The translations under genes were made by a program, and so were the position numbers. From Streptomyces rishiriensis (GTDB lineage Bacteria > Actinomycetota > Actinomycetes > Streptomycetales > Streptomycetaceae), in the NCBI RefSeq assembly GCF_030815485.1, contig NZ_JAUSWV010000001.1, positions 62,001 through 126,000 of the forward strand: a stretch of DNA of 64,000 nucleotides, read 5' to 3'. How positions within the stretch are numbered: position 1 is the stretch's first letter; each line of letters begins with the position of its first letter. Positions 8,146-14,385 of the stretch are shown here, piece by piece. Under the pieces are notes generated by a model, which was given only the letters and a program-made list of their open reading frames with translations, was not told the DNA's origin and did not search any database.

Positions 8146-8721
8146 ATGGCAGCCCGTAAGCGTCCCGGCCGCGTCCGTACGAAGCGCACCAACCGCCGCC
8201 CACCTTTACTCCTCAGCACGATCGCCCCTCAGGACATCAACGTTCGCGAAGGCGAGACCTGGTCGATCGTCTGCCCCGACTGCCGCGCCTGGCGGCGCCT
8301 GATGGGCGAGACACAGCTCAAGATCCGCGAGCACTGCCACAGCGACCAGGTCCCCGAAGGAAAGACCCACGAGCGCTGCCCCGGCAGCAACCAGTTGGTG
8401 CTCATGGACCACAGCGTCGATCAGTGGGGCGAGGCCATGCTCACCGCGGACAGCACCGCGACCGGCCGCCGCTCCGCCCGGCAGCACCACAAGCCGCTCC
8501 CCGCCCCGGCCCCGGCCCTCACCCACATGGCGAAGCCGACCCGGGTGCCCGAGTACGACGGCCGAGCCCCGTGGATCGTGCGGGAGCTCCGGTGGGCGTC
8601 GACCGCCCCGGCCGTACGTGACACCGACACCCGGCGCGCCCAACTGCCAGCCGGGGACGTCCCCACGGACGGCCCGGCCGTCCCGCTCACCACGCTCCGC
8701 CCCCAGCGCCCGACGCGCTGA
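8146..8721 (+). CDS. Plasmid hypothetical protein with putative zinc-binding Cys/His cluster
   Basis: The 191-aa product starts with a very basic segment (AARKRPGRVRTKRTNRR). A compact Cys/His region follows (IVCPDCRAWRRLMG, REHCHS, HERCPGSNQ) that could bind one zinc ion, and then a Pro/Ala-rich tail. The ATG at 8146 has AAAGGAG 8-9 nt upstream and was preferred to 8128. It is the first gene of the rightward plasmid block and is divergent from the GntR operon. The basic and Cys-rich character suggests nucleic-acid binding. No function is known to me. Confidence 0.65.
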   Translation: MAARKRPGRVRTKRTNRRPPLLLSTIAPQDINVREGETWSIVCPDCRAWRRLMGETQLKIREHCHSDQVPEGKTHERCPGSNQLVLMDHSVDQWGEAMLTADSTATGRRSARQHHKPLPAPAPALTHMAKPTRVPEYDGRAPWIVRELRWASTAPAVRDTDTRRAQLPAGDVPTDGPAVPLTTLRPQRPTR

Positions 8722-8740
8722 CCCGTTCCGCACGAACGAC

Positions 8741-8785
8741 CGCGGCCCCGGCCGACCCGATCATCTCGGGCCGGCCGGGGCCGCG
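8741..8785. terminator. Large GC hairpin after the first plasmid gene
   Basis: The two arms (8741-8760 and about 8766-8785) pair almost perfectly (CGCGGCCCCGGCC... with ...GGCCGGGGCCGCG) around a 5-nt loop. It stands 20 nt after the stop codon at 8721, as expected for a Streptomyces terminator without a U tract. Confidence 0.7.
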
Positions 8786-9162
8786 GCTGCTCGCCCGACA
8801 GCCCGACTCTCACTAGGCATGAGCTTGCCGGTACGAACCGCCCCGACTCCCTGGCCGCCGCCCGCTTTCTAGTGGCAGCCGAGGACGATCCGCTGTTCTC
8901 AGCAGATGACGCGCACTGCCCGTCCGGCGCGCACCGCCGTGCGTCGATCTCGGTCAGCGTGGATGAGGTCACCACAGGCGCCGAGCACCAGTCGCCGACC
9001 ACGTTCTGATCGAACATGCAGCCTGCGCTGCCCGCCGTCGACCGCCCCGCCTCGCGCGAGTCCGGTGGCCGGCGGAGTGCGCAGGACGCACTCACGCGAT
9101 GGACCCCGGGGTAGCCGCCCCGGGGTCCTTTCGCAGGTCAACCTTCCGAGAGGACGACCCAC
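8786..9162. other. Non-coding stretch, no supported gene
   Basis: About 375 nt with only short frames lacking ribosome sites. A likely leader for the next gene is present, since AGAGGA stands about 9 nt before the ATG at 9163. No repeat or RNA motif was recognised. Confidence 0.3.
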
Positions 9163-9462
9163 ATGCTCAGCATGACAGCGCCGCTTCCCACCCTCATCAC
9201 CCTGCCCACCGCCGCCGACGAGATCGGCCCCCGCCATCCGGGCGCGATCTACCAGAACAGCGACGGCCGGTTCGAGGTCCTGGCGCTCATCACCGACCCG
9301 CGCGAGGCCGCGCAGCTGCTGCGCCGTGACAGCGCTCGATGGGCGGTCATCGTCCGCGACACCCTGCGCCCCGACGGTCAGCCGTACGCGATCGGCTCGA
9401 CCTGGACGACGTCGGACTACCTGCTGCGCGAGGGCAGGCCCGCCTACACCCAGGCTGCTTGA
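9163..9462 (+). CDS. Hypothetical protein, 99 aa
   Basis: The small soluble protein has a beta-rich centre (GAIYQNSDGRFEVLALITDP) and an alternating C-terminal part (WAVIVRDTLRPDGQPYAIGSTWTT). No motif is recognised. The ATG at 9163 or 9172 may be used. It is followed by two strong hairpins, so it is probably its own transcription unit. Confidence 0.6.
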   Translation: MLSMTAPLPTLITLPTAADEIGPRHPGAIYQNSDGRFEVLALITDPREAAQLLRRDSARWAVIVRDTLRPDGQPYAIGSTWTTSDYLLREGRPAYTQAA

Positions 9463-9466
9463 CGAT

Positions 9467-9527
9467 CCGCCACGGCCCGGCTCCCACCCGACCAGAGCGT
9501 TGGGGGGTGGGAGCCGGGCCGTGGCGG
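9467..9527. terminator. Perfect 22-bp stem hairpin
   Basis: The segment 9467-9488 is the exact reverse complement of 9506-9527, with a 17-nt loop. It begins a few bases after the stop codon at 9462. The stem is long enough to be cruciform-prone. Termination is the simplest role. Confidence 0.8.
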
Positions 9528-9549
9528 GCCGTCAGGCCAGCCATACGGC

Positions 9550-9581
9550 GGCGGCTCCGGAGGTAGAGCTCCGGAGCCGCC
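9550..9581. terminator. Second hairpin in tandem with the preceding one
   Basis: GGCGGCTCCGGA (9550-9561) pairs perfectly with TCCGGAGCCGCC (9570-9581) across an 8-nt loop. Two strong hairpins in a row isolate the upstream gene from the next. Confidence 0.65.
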
Positions 9582-9603
9582 AGTACAGGAAGGTCTAGTT
9601 CCT

Positions 9604-9897
9604 GTGATCGACAGCATGACATGCAGCCGGCCGGCTGTGGCAGACCAGGGCGCCCACCGTCGTCTCGGACAGCACCTTTTGAATGTCGTCCGCCGCCAGG
9701 ACGCAGCCATTCCCGCCGACCGGCGCGCCCCGCGCACCGCCGCGGAGATGCGGCTCCGACAGAGCAAGGCGAGCGGCCAGCAGGCCTGCGGAACCTGCCA
9801 GGGCGCCGGCGGCCGCACCGTCGACAGCAGCAGCAGCGGAATCACCCGGCAGGGCTGGGTGCGCTGCGACAACTGCCAGGGGACGGGGCGCGCGTGA
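9604..9897 (+). CDS. Small protein with DnaJ-type CxxCxGxG repeats
   Basis: The 97-aa product has a basic helical N-terminal half and a C-terminal pair of zinc-finger half-motifs, CGTCQGAG and CDNCQGTG. These are the signature of DnaJ-type zinc fingers. It has no J domain, so it is not a co-chaperone. GTG at 9604 and ATG at 9616 are both possible starts. Its stop abuts the next start (TGATG), making the following small genes one operon. Confidence 0.6.
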   Translation: MIDSMTCSRPAVADQGAHRRLGQHLLNVVRRQDAAIPADRRAPRTAAEMRLRQSKASGQQACGTCQGAGGRTVDSSSSGITRQGWVRCDNCQGTGRA

Positions 9898-10028
9898 TGC
9901 GGGCACGCATGACCGTCGTAGCCCGCCGCCTGGTCCTCGCGGCGGGCGGCCAGTGCTCCTGGTGCCACGCGTGGTTCGCCGACTGGAACGGCGGCACGTG
10001 CGACGCCTGCCGGGCCGCCGGGCACTGA
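9897..10028 (+). CDS. Mini zinc-ribbon protein, 43 aa
   Basis: The ATG at 9897 overlaps the preceding stop by one base. The peptide has two CxxC pairs, CSWC and CDAC, spaced as in a one-zinc ribbon (AAGGQCSWCHAWFADWNGG). Its own stop overlaps the next ATG by one base. Coupled reading in a chain of overlapping small genes supports that it is real despite its size. Role unknown. Confidence 0.5.
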   Translation: MRARMTVVARRLVLAAGGQCSWCHAWFADWNGGTCDACRAAGH

Positions 10029-10231
10029 TGCCGCACGTCATACAGGCGGCCCGAGCAGCTCAGCACCGCGCCGCCCGGGCCGCCGTCCGGCTCGGAACCC
10101 GGTACCCCTTCGCCCGCCGCCTGCTCGCCGCTCCAGCCGCGGCGGCCATCACGGCGTGGGAGGCGGGGCGCCGGATGGCCGACCTCCACCCGTGCCACCG
10201 ACACCACCCTGAGGAACCCCCGCGTGCCTGA
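10028..10231 (+). CDS. Small basic Ala-rich protein, 67 aa
   Basis: The ATG at 10028 overlaps the preceding stop (TGATG). The product is helical and Ala/Arg-rich (AARAAQHRAARAAVRLG), with a hydrophobic middle (LLAAPAAAAITAWEAG) that could be a membrane-associated helix and a His-rich end. The next gene starts 8 nt before its stop. It is one of a string of small plasmid genes whose function I do not recognise. Confidence 0.45.
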   Translation: MPHVIQAARAAQHRAARAAVRLGTRYPFARRLLAAPAAAAITAWEAGRRMADLHPCHRHHPEEPPRA

Positions 10232-10404
10232 GGACCTCTACGACCGCTACCAGGTCGCCTTCACCGTCCACCGTCAGCATCGCGCCACCTGCACTGCCTG
10301 CGCCGACACCAGCCGCTGCCCGCAGGGGCAGGCAGCGCCTGTACGAGTCCTTCGCCCGCTTGCAGGACGCCTACCTCAACCGTCAGCGCCGCAAGCGGCG
10401 CTGA
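10224..10404 (+). pseudogene. Small CxxC protein with a frame break in a G run
   Basis: Reading from GTG 10224 gives VPEDLYDRYQVAFTVHRQH, CTACADTSRCPQG and then nonsense. The next frame resumes sensibly with RLYESFARLQDAYLNRQRRKRR and a stop at 10404. Removing one G from the run at 10325-10328 joins the two into a 59-residue protein of a type seen on Streptomyces plasmids (two Cys pairs then a LYE.F.RLQDAYL helix). The break is either a true mutation or a base-calling error. Confidence 0.55.
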
Positions 10405-10450
10405 CGCTCCGCCAGCCCGATACCGCCACCTCTGTCGGCTGCCTGACCCG

Positions 10451-10488
10451 CACAGCCCGCCCCCGCCCCCGTCGGCGGCCGGGCTGTG
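10451..10488. terminator. Hairpin after the small-gene string
   Basis: CACAGCCCG (10451-10459) pairs with CGGGCTGTG (10480-10488). It lies between the small CxxC gene and the DUF5999-like gene. Confidence 0.5.
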
Positions 10489-10554
10489 CGGCGTCCAGGG
10501 GAGCCGCGCAGCCGCGCGATCTCACGACTCACCTCATCCCGGAGGCATCACCTC

Positions 10555-11514
10555 ATGCGGACGCTCCCGTTACTGACCCCACTGGACGACCCCGGCCTGC
10601 CTCGCTGCCAGCCGCGCTCCCTGTGCCTGCACACCCCGGCCTGTCCGACCGTCACCAGCACGGACGCCGAACGCGCCCGCGTGGTGGCCGCCCGCCCGGA
10701 GCAGGGCTGGAGCCTGCTCTGCAATGGCGTCCTGGTCTTCGACGACACCGGTGAACTGCTCCCCGACGGCCGGGCCGCCGACCCGCACCGCCCCGCCGTC
10801 GCCGCCGACTACTGGATCCGCTGGCGGCACCCGCACGTCGCGGGCTCCGACCCCGGACCCTGGGACACCCTCACCGTCCAGGTCCGGCCCTTCACCGGGC
10901 TGGAGGACCAACCGCATCTGCCCCTCGAGGCCTGGCGCGACCCGGCCCTCACCCGCGAGCAGCGCCGCCGTCTGTCAACGGAGTACGACGCCGCGCAGGT
11001 CGCCTGGTCCCAAGCCCGATTGCGCCAGCAGGCGGCCCCGCTGCTGCGCGAGGCCGCTGCGCTGTGGCAGGCCTGGATCGCCGCACGCGACACCCTGACC
11101 CGCACTTTCGACGGGTTCCGGGAGGCCACCGACAGCCACTGGCACGCGCAGCTACTGCGACTGGCCGACGCTGAAGCCGCCGCTGAAGCCGCCGCCGACC
11201 GGTTCGACGCCGTCGCGGCCAGTCTCGCCCGGCTCGCCCACAAGCAGATCCGGACGGCAGGCGAGGAACACGACCTGCCCCTCCATACGGTCGCGCAGGA
11301 AATCGGCCTGGACGCCTCCGACTGGCGCATCGGCTGGCACGGCTCCTACGACGGCTCCGCTCCCACCACCTACGGCGACCGGCTGACCGACCACCTGCAC
11401 CAGCAGATCACCACGCAGCGCACGCGGCTGCGTGAGCTGGACGCCCTCACCGAGGGCCTGCGCCGGCACAGCACACTCCCGGCCCCGCACCGAACACCAC
11501 TGCGCCGGCCGTAG
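10555..11514 (+). CDS. DUF5999-like N-terminal domain fused to a helical domain
   Basis: The 319-aa protein starts with a segment (about residues 18-80) that matches what I remember of Streptomyces DUF5999: CLHTPACPT, then ARVVAARPEQGWSLLCNGVLVFDDTGELLPDG. DUF5999 proteins usually end there at under 100 aa, but here about 230 more residues follow. These include a long Ala-rich coiled-coil-like helix (QLLRLADAEAAAEAAADRF) and an acidic C-terminal domain. The ATG at 10555 has GGAGG 9 nt upstream. It is co-oriented with the transfer genes. Function unknown. Confidence 0.65.
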   Translation: MRTLPLLTPLDDPGLPRCQPRSLCLHTPACPTVTSTDAERARVVAARPEQGWSLLCNGVLVFDDTGELLPDGRAADPHRPAVAADYWIRWRHPHVAGSDPGPWDTLTVQVRPFTGLEDQPHLPLEAWRDPALTREQRRRLSTEYDAAQVAWSQARLRQQAAPLLREAAALWQAWIAARDTLTRTFDGFREATDSHWHAQLLRLADAEAAAEAAADRFDAVAASLARLAHKQIRTAGEEHDLPLHTVAQEIGLDASDWRIGWHGSYDGSAPTTYGDRLTDHLHQQITTQRTRLRELDALTEGLRRHSTLPAPHRTPLRRP

Positions 11515-11544
11515 GAACACCCGCCCGGGCCCCTCGCCGGGGCC

Positions 11545-11782
11545 GCTTCGTGGGCACCGACCGCCGTTTCGGGGTCAGCCGCCCACGTTTCGGGAGCGGC
11601 CCCCACCGTTTCGCCCACACCCTGAACGACCCATTCCGGAGGCCCCCATGACGATCACCGACTGGCCGCGAACCGCAGCCGAGACCGACCCCGACTCGGC
11701 TACACCGGCCGCCGTTTCGGGAACGCGTCAGCCGGTTTCGCAAACGCTCGACACCGTTTCGGACGCGCCGGACCTCGCTTCG
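11545..11782 (+). repeat. Two arrays of GTTTCG motifs phased at 21 nt
   Basis: G(T/C)TTCG hexamers, often within CCGTTTCGG, begin at 11545, 11566, 11587 and 11608, and again at 11714, 11735, 11756 and 11777. Spacing inside each array is exactly 21 nt, two helical turns. The 15 nt between the hexamers are not conserved, so this is not a simple tandem duplication. The first array lies before the SpdB-like gene start (11648) and the second inside its first codons. It looks like a multimeric protein-binding site, for example an operator or a clt-type recognition locus for a transfer ATPase. Confidence 0.7.
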
Positions 11783-13408
11783 GAGACGGAAAGCGGAACC
11801 CGGACGGAGACCTCTGCAGGGAAGCTGACCGGAAGCCAGAAGTGGGCGGCCGGAGCGATCGTGATCGCCGCGCTCGCCCTTGCGGGCATCGGCCTGTACC
11901 TCAGCTTCGAGCACGTCGCGGTCTTCGCGTTCGAGGAGCTACGCTTCGGCTCGCTGGGCAAGGGCCAGATGTTCGCGGTCGGCGTCGACGTCGGCATCAT
12001 GGTGATGATCGCGGTCAACCTGCTGATGGCCTGGCTCAAGCGCCCCATCAGCTGGATTCGCTACCCCGTGTGGCTGCTGACGGCCGCGACGGTCGTCCTC
12101 AATGCCGCGTCCGGCGCCCCTGAGGGAGCCTGGCAGCTCCTCGACTACGTCGCCGCCGGCGCCCACGGCGTCGTGCCGGTCCTCTTCATCATGGTGGTGG
12201 AGCTGGGACGCACCTCGATCGACCGCATCGTCCGGCCTGACCAGGACGAACGCGACTCGATCCCGTGGCTGCGGTGGGTCCTCGCCCCCGTCGCGACGGC
12301 TAGGATCTTCCGCCGGATGCGGCTGTGGGGCGTCACCTCTTACCCGGAGATGATCTGCCGCGACCAGCAGCTCATCGCCTACGAGCAGTGGCTCAAGCGC
12401 AAGCACGACGGCGACATTTCCCAGGCCAGCGAGGACGAACTGCTGCCGATGAAGATGGCGCCCTACGGCTATACCGTCGCGCAGGCCCTGGCCATGCCCG
12501 ACGAGCAGGACCAGGCCGCGCTGGAGCGGGAGGAAGAGGCAGAGCGTCGGCGCCGGGCCGCGGAAACCCGCCGCGAGGTTGCCGACGCCGACGCCACAGC
12601 CGAACGGCTGCGGGCACATGGCAAGGTCGAGACCGTACGCGCCGAAGTCGACGGCCAGACCGCACAGGCCCGCGCCCACGCCAAGGCGCAGGCCAGCGCC
12701 GCAGAGCGGGCCGCTGAGGTGGAGGAGAAGGCGCTGGAGACGGCGCTGGTCGCCGAAGCCCGCGCCCGTGAGGCGCAGGCGGCCCGGCTGGAAGCCCAGG
12801 AGCGCGAGGCGCAGGCCGCAGCCGACGTCCGCACGGCCGACTTGGAGCGCCAGGCAGCCGAGAAGCGGAGGGAAGCAGCGGAGGCCGACCGGGTAGCCGC
12901 AGCGGAGGCTCAGGCGATCGAGACCCAGACCATCGCCGAATCCCGCGCGGCCGCTGCCGAAGCTGACGCGGCTGCTGCCGAAAGGGAGAGGGTCGCTGCC
13001 GAAACGCGGTGCCGCGCTGCCGAAGCCGACCGGCTGACAGCGGAGGAAGAAGAGCGTACGGCGGCCGCTCGCGCCAACACGCAAGCTGCCCGTGAGCGTG
13101 AGGCCGAAGCCGAAATCCGTGCTGCCGAAGCGAGGCTCGCCGCTGCCGAAGTTGAGCGGCGCGCGGTCGAAATCGAGGACGCCGCGAAGCTCACCCCGCG
13201 CGAGCGGTCGGTCCGCAAGGTGGCACGCATGGCGCTTGAGGCCGGCGCGGTGACCGTGGGCCTCGAGCCCGACGGAATCCACCGCGAGCTGTGCCGGGTC
13301 ATTTCGATCGCCGACATCCAGCGCGAGTTCGACGTGTCGTCCACCGACACCGCCTCGAAGTACCGGCAGGAGGCCGTCGCGCTGCTCGCGGCCGGCTACC
13401 GGCGCTGA
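11648..13408 (+). CDS. DUF2637 / SpdB-like membrane protein with long coiled coil
   Basis: The 586-aa protein has about 60 disordered residues, four predicted transmembrane helices (about 66-85, 105-130, 135-155, 165-190) typical of the DUF2637 family of Streptomyces plasmids, and a positively charged region. A roughly 280-residue Ala/Glu/Arg coiled coil follows (EREEEAERRRRAAETRREV and onward). A C-terminal winged-helix-like domain closes the protein (SVRKVARMALEAGAVTVG, IADIQREFDVSSTDTASKYRQEA). DUF2637/Spd proteins act in intramycelial plasmid spread. The ATG at 11648 has GGAGG 5 nt upstream. Parts of the 21-nt repeat array are translated in its N-terminus. Confidence 0.8.
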   Translation: MTITDWPRTAAETDPDSATPAAVSGTRQPVSQTLDTVSDAPDLASETESGTRTETSAGKLTGSQKWAAGAIVIAALALAGIGLYLSFEHVAVFAFEELRFGSLGKGQMFAVGVDVGIMVMIAVNLLMAWLKRPISWIRYPVWLLTAATVVLNAASGAPEGAWQLLDYVAAGAHGVVPVLFIMVVELGRTSIDRIVRPDQDERDSIPWLRWVLAPVATARIFRRMRLWGVTSYPEMICRDQQLIAYEQWLKRKHDGDISQASEDELLPMKMAPYGYTVAQALAMPDEQDQAALEREEEAERRRRAAETRREVADADATAERLRAHGKVETVRAEVDGQTAQARAHAKAQASAAERAAEVEEKALETALVAEARAREAQAARLEAQEREAQAAADVRTADLERQAAEKRREAAEADRVAAAEAQAIETQTIAESRAAAAEADAAAAERERVAAETRCRAAEADRLTAEEEERTAAARANTQAAREREAEAEIRAAEARLAAAEVERRAVEIEDAAKLTPRERSVRKVARMALEAGAVTVGLEPDGIHRELCRVISIADIQREFDVSSTDTASKYRQEAVALLAAGYRR

Positions 13409-13432
13409 CCGACCTATCCGGCACCCATCAGT

Positions 13433-13465
13433 GAGGGCCAGCCCATCCGAAGTGGGCTGGCCCTC
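13433..13465. terminator. Hairpin after the SpdB-like gene
   Basis: GAGGGCCAGCCCA (13433-13445) pairs perfectly with TGGGCTGGCCCTC (13453-13465) around a 7-nt loop, 24 nt after the stop at 13408. Confidence 0.8.
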
Positions 13466-13522
13466 GCTGCGACTGCCGGAAGCAGTCACAGATCCCCAAG
13501 TACACCAGGAGGAACCCCCGCC

Positions 13523-14002
13523 GTGAACAGCAACGACCCGACGAACCACCCCCTGCGCGGCGTCGCGCAGTCTCCGGAGGCGACCGCCCGGTACCTGGCC
13601 GACATCCAGCGGGTCCTGCTGGAGATCGGCGACAACCTGGAAGTCTTGGCCCGCGAGACCCGCGTGCACCTGCGCACGACCCACGTGGAGGGTGACCGCT
13701 GGTATCACGCCCGGCTGCGCGCCCAGCCGGTCGAGAAGACACTCAGGGACGTGCTTCGGCACCTGAACGGCCTGACCGACGGGCTGGAAAAGGCGGCCTA
13801 CAAGCGCAACGACTTTGCCGACAAGGTGAATTCTTTGCCCAGGGAGCGCAAGCAAAAAGAGCTGGAAAAGCAGCGGAAGAAGAATGCGCAGCTTCCCGCC
13901 GCCCCGAATTATTCTCCCGAGGGTGGACGGCAGGCCCCGCAGCAGGGTTACAGCGGTCCTGCGTCCATTTACGACCTCGGGCGCGGCAGGGAGTCCGCGT
14001 GA
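13523..14002 (+). CDS. Plasmid transfer-region coiled-coil protein, 159 aa
   Basis: The product has an amphipathic helical N-terminal half (ATARYLADIQRVLLEIGDNLEVLARETRVHLR), a Lys-rich coiled segment (RERKQKELEKQRKKNAQ) and a flexible Gly/Gln/Pro tail. It has no membrane segment. The GTG at 13523 has AGGAGGA about 9 nt upstream. Its stop overlaps the next start (GTGA). Co-orientation with the SpdB and ATPase genes suggests a structural role in transfer, but the family is not recognised. Confidence 0.6.
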   Translation: MNSNDPTNHPLRGVAQSPEATARYLADIQRVLLEIGDNLEVLARETRVHLRTTHVEGDRWYHARLRAQPVEKTLRDVLRHLNGLTDGLEKAAYKRNDFADKVNSLPRERKQKELEKQRKKNAQLPAAPNYSPEGGRQAPQQGYSGPASIYDLGRGRESA

Positions 14003-14229
14003 CCCGGCCGCTTCTGAAATCCGAGCTGAAGGCGCAGCGCTCCCGCGAATATTTGATCGCGCAGCGGGCCGATTTCATCGCCAAACACGGCGAGGATCTC
14101 GGGGCTTTCTATTTCCTGGTCATGCTGGTGCAGACCCTCGGGAAGAAGGCGCTCAAGGGTGGCGACGTGCAGAGGCTGCGGGCGCTGGCCCACGACCTGA
14201 ACGCCGTCTACCTCAAGCACACCCAGTAA
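13999..14229 (+). CDS. Small helical protein, 76 aa
   Basis: The GTG at 13999 overlaps the previous stop by 4 nt. The peptide is wholly helical (LKSELKAQRSREYLIAQR, GAFYFLVMLVQTLGKKAL, LRALAHDLNAVYLKHTQ). It is probably a small soluble partner of the preceding protein. No homologue is recognised. A hairpin follows. Confidence 0.55.
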   Translation: MTRPLLKSELKAQRSREYLIAQRADFIAKHGEDLGAFYFLVMLVQTLGKKALKGGDVQRLRALAHDLNAVYLKHTQ

Positions 14230-14242
14230 CCGCCGCACGCGT

Positions 14243-14279
14243 GAAGGGGGCCACCACGAAGTCTGCGGCGGCCCCCTTC
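14243..14279. terminator. Hairpin after the two-gene unit
   Basis: GAAGGGGGCC (14243-14252) pairs with GGCCCCCTTC (14270-14279), 13 nt after the stop at 14229. Confidence 0.65.
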
Positions 14280-14385
14280 GGCGTCTCCAACGCCCAGGCG
14301 CCCACACGCCCACCCGCCCAGGCGCGCACACGCGTACGCGAGGCAGTCACCCGCTGTCAAGCCCGACCGATAAGGAGATGAGGCC

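Noticed and set aside
11939..13855. A 638-aa leftward open frame opposite the SpdB-like gene
   Set aside because: It is a Gly/Leu/Arg shadow of the coiled-coil gene, with no recognisable domain.
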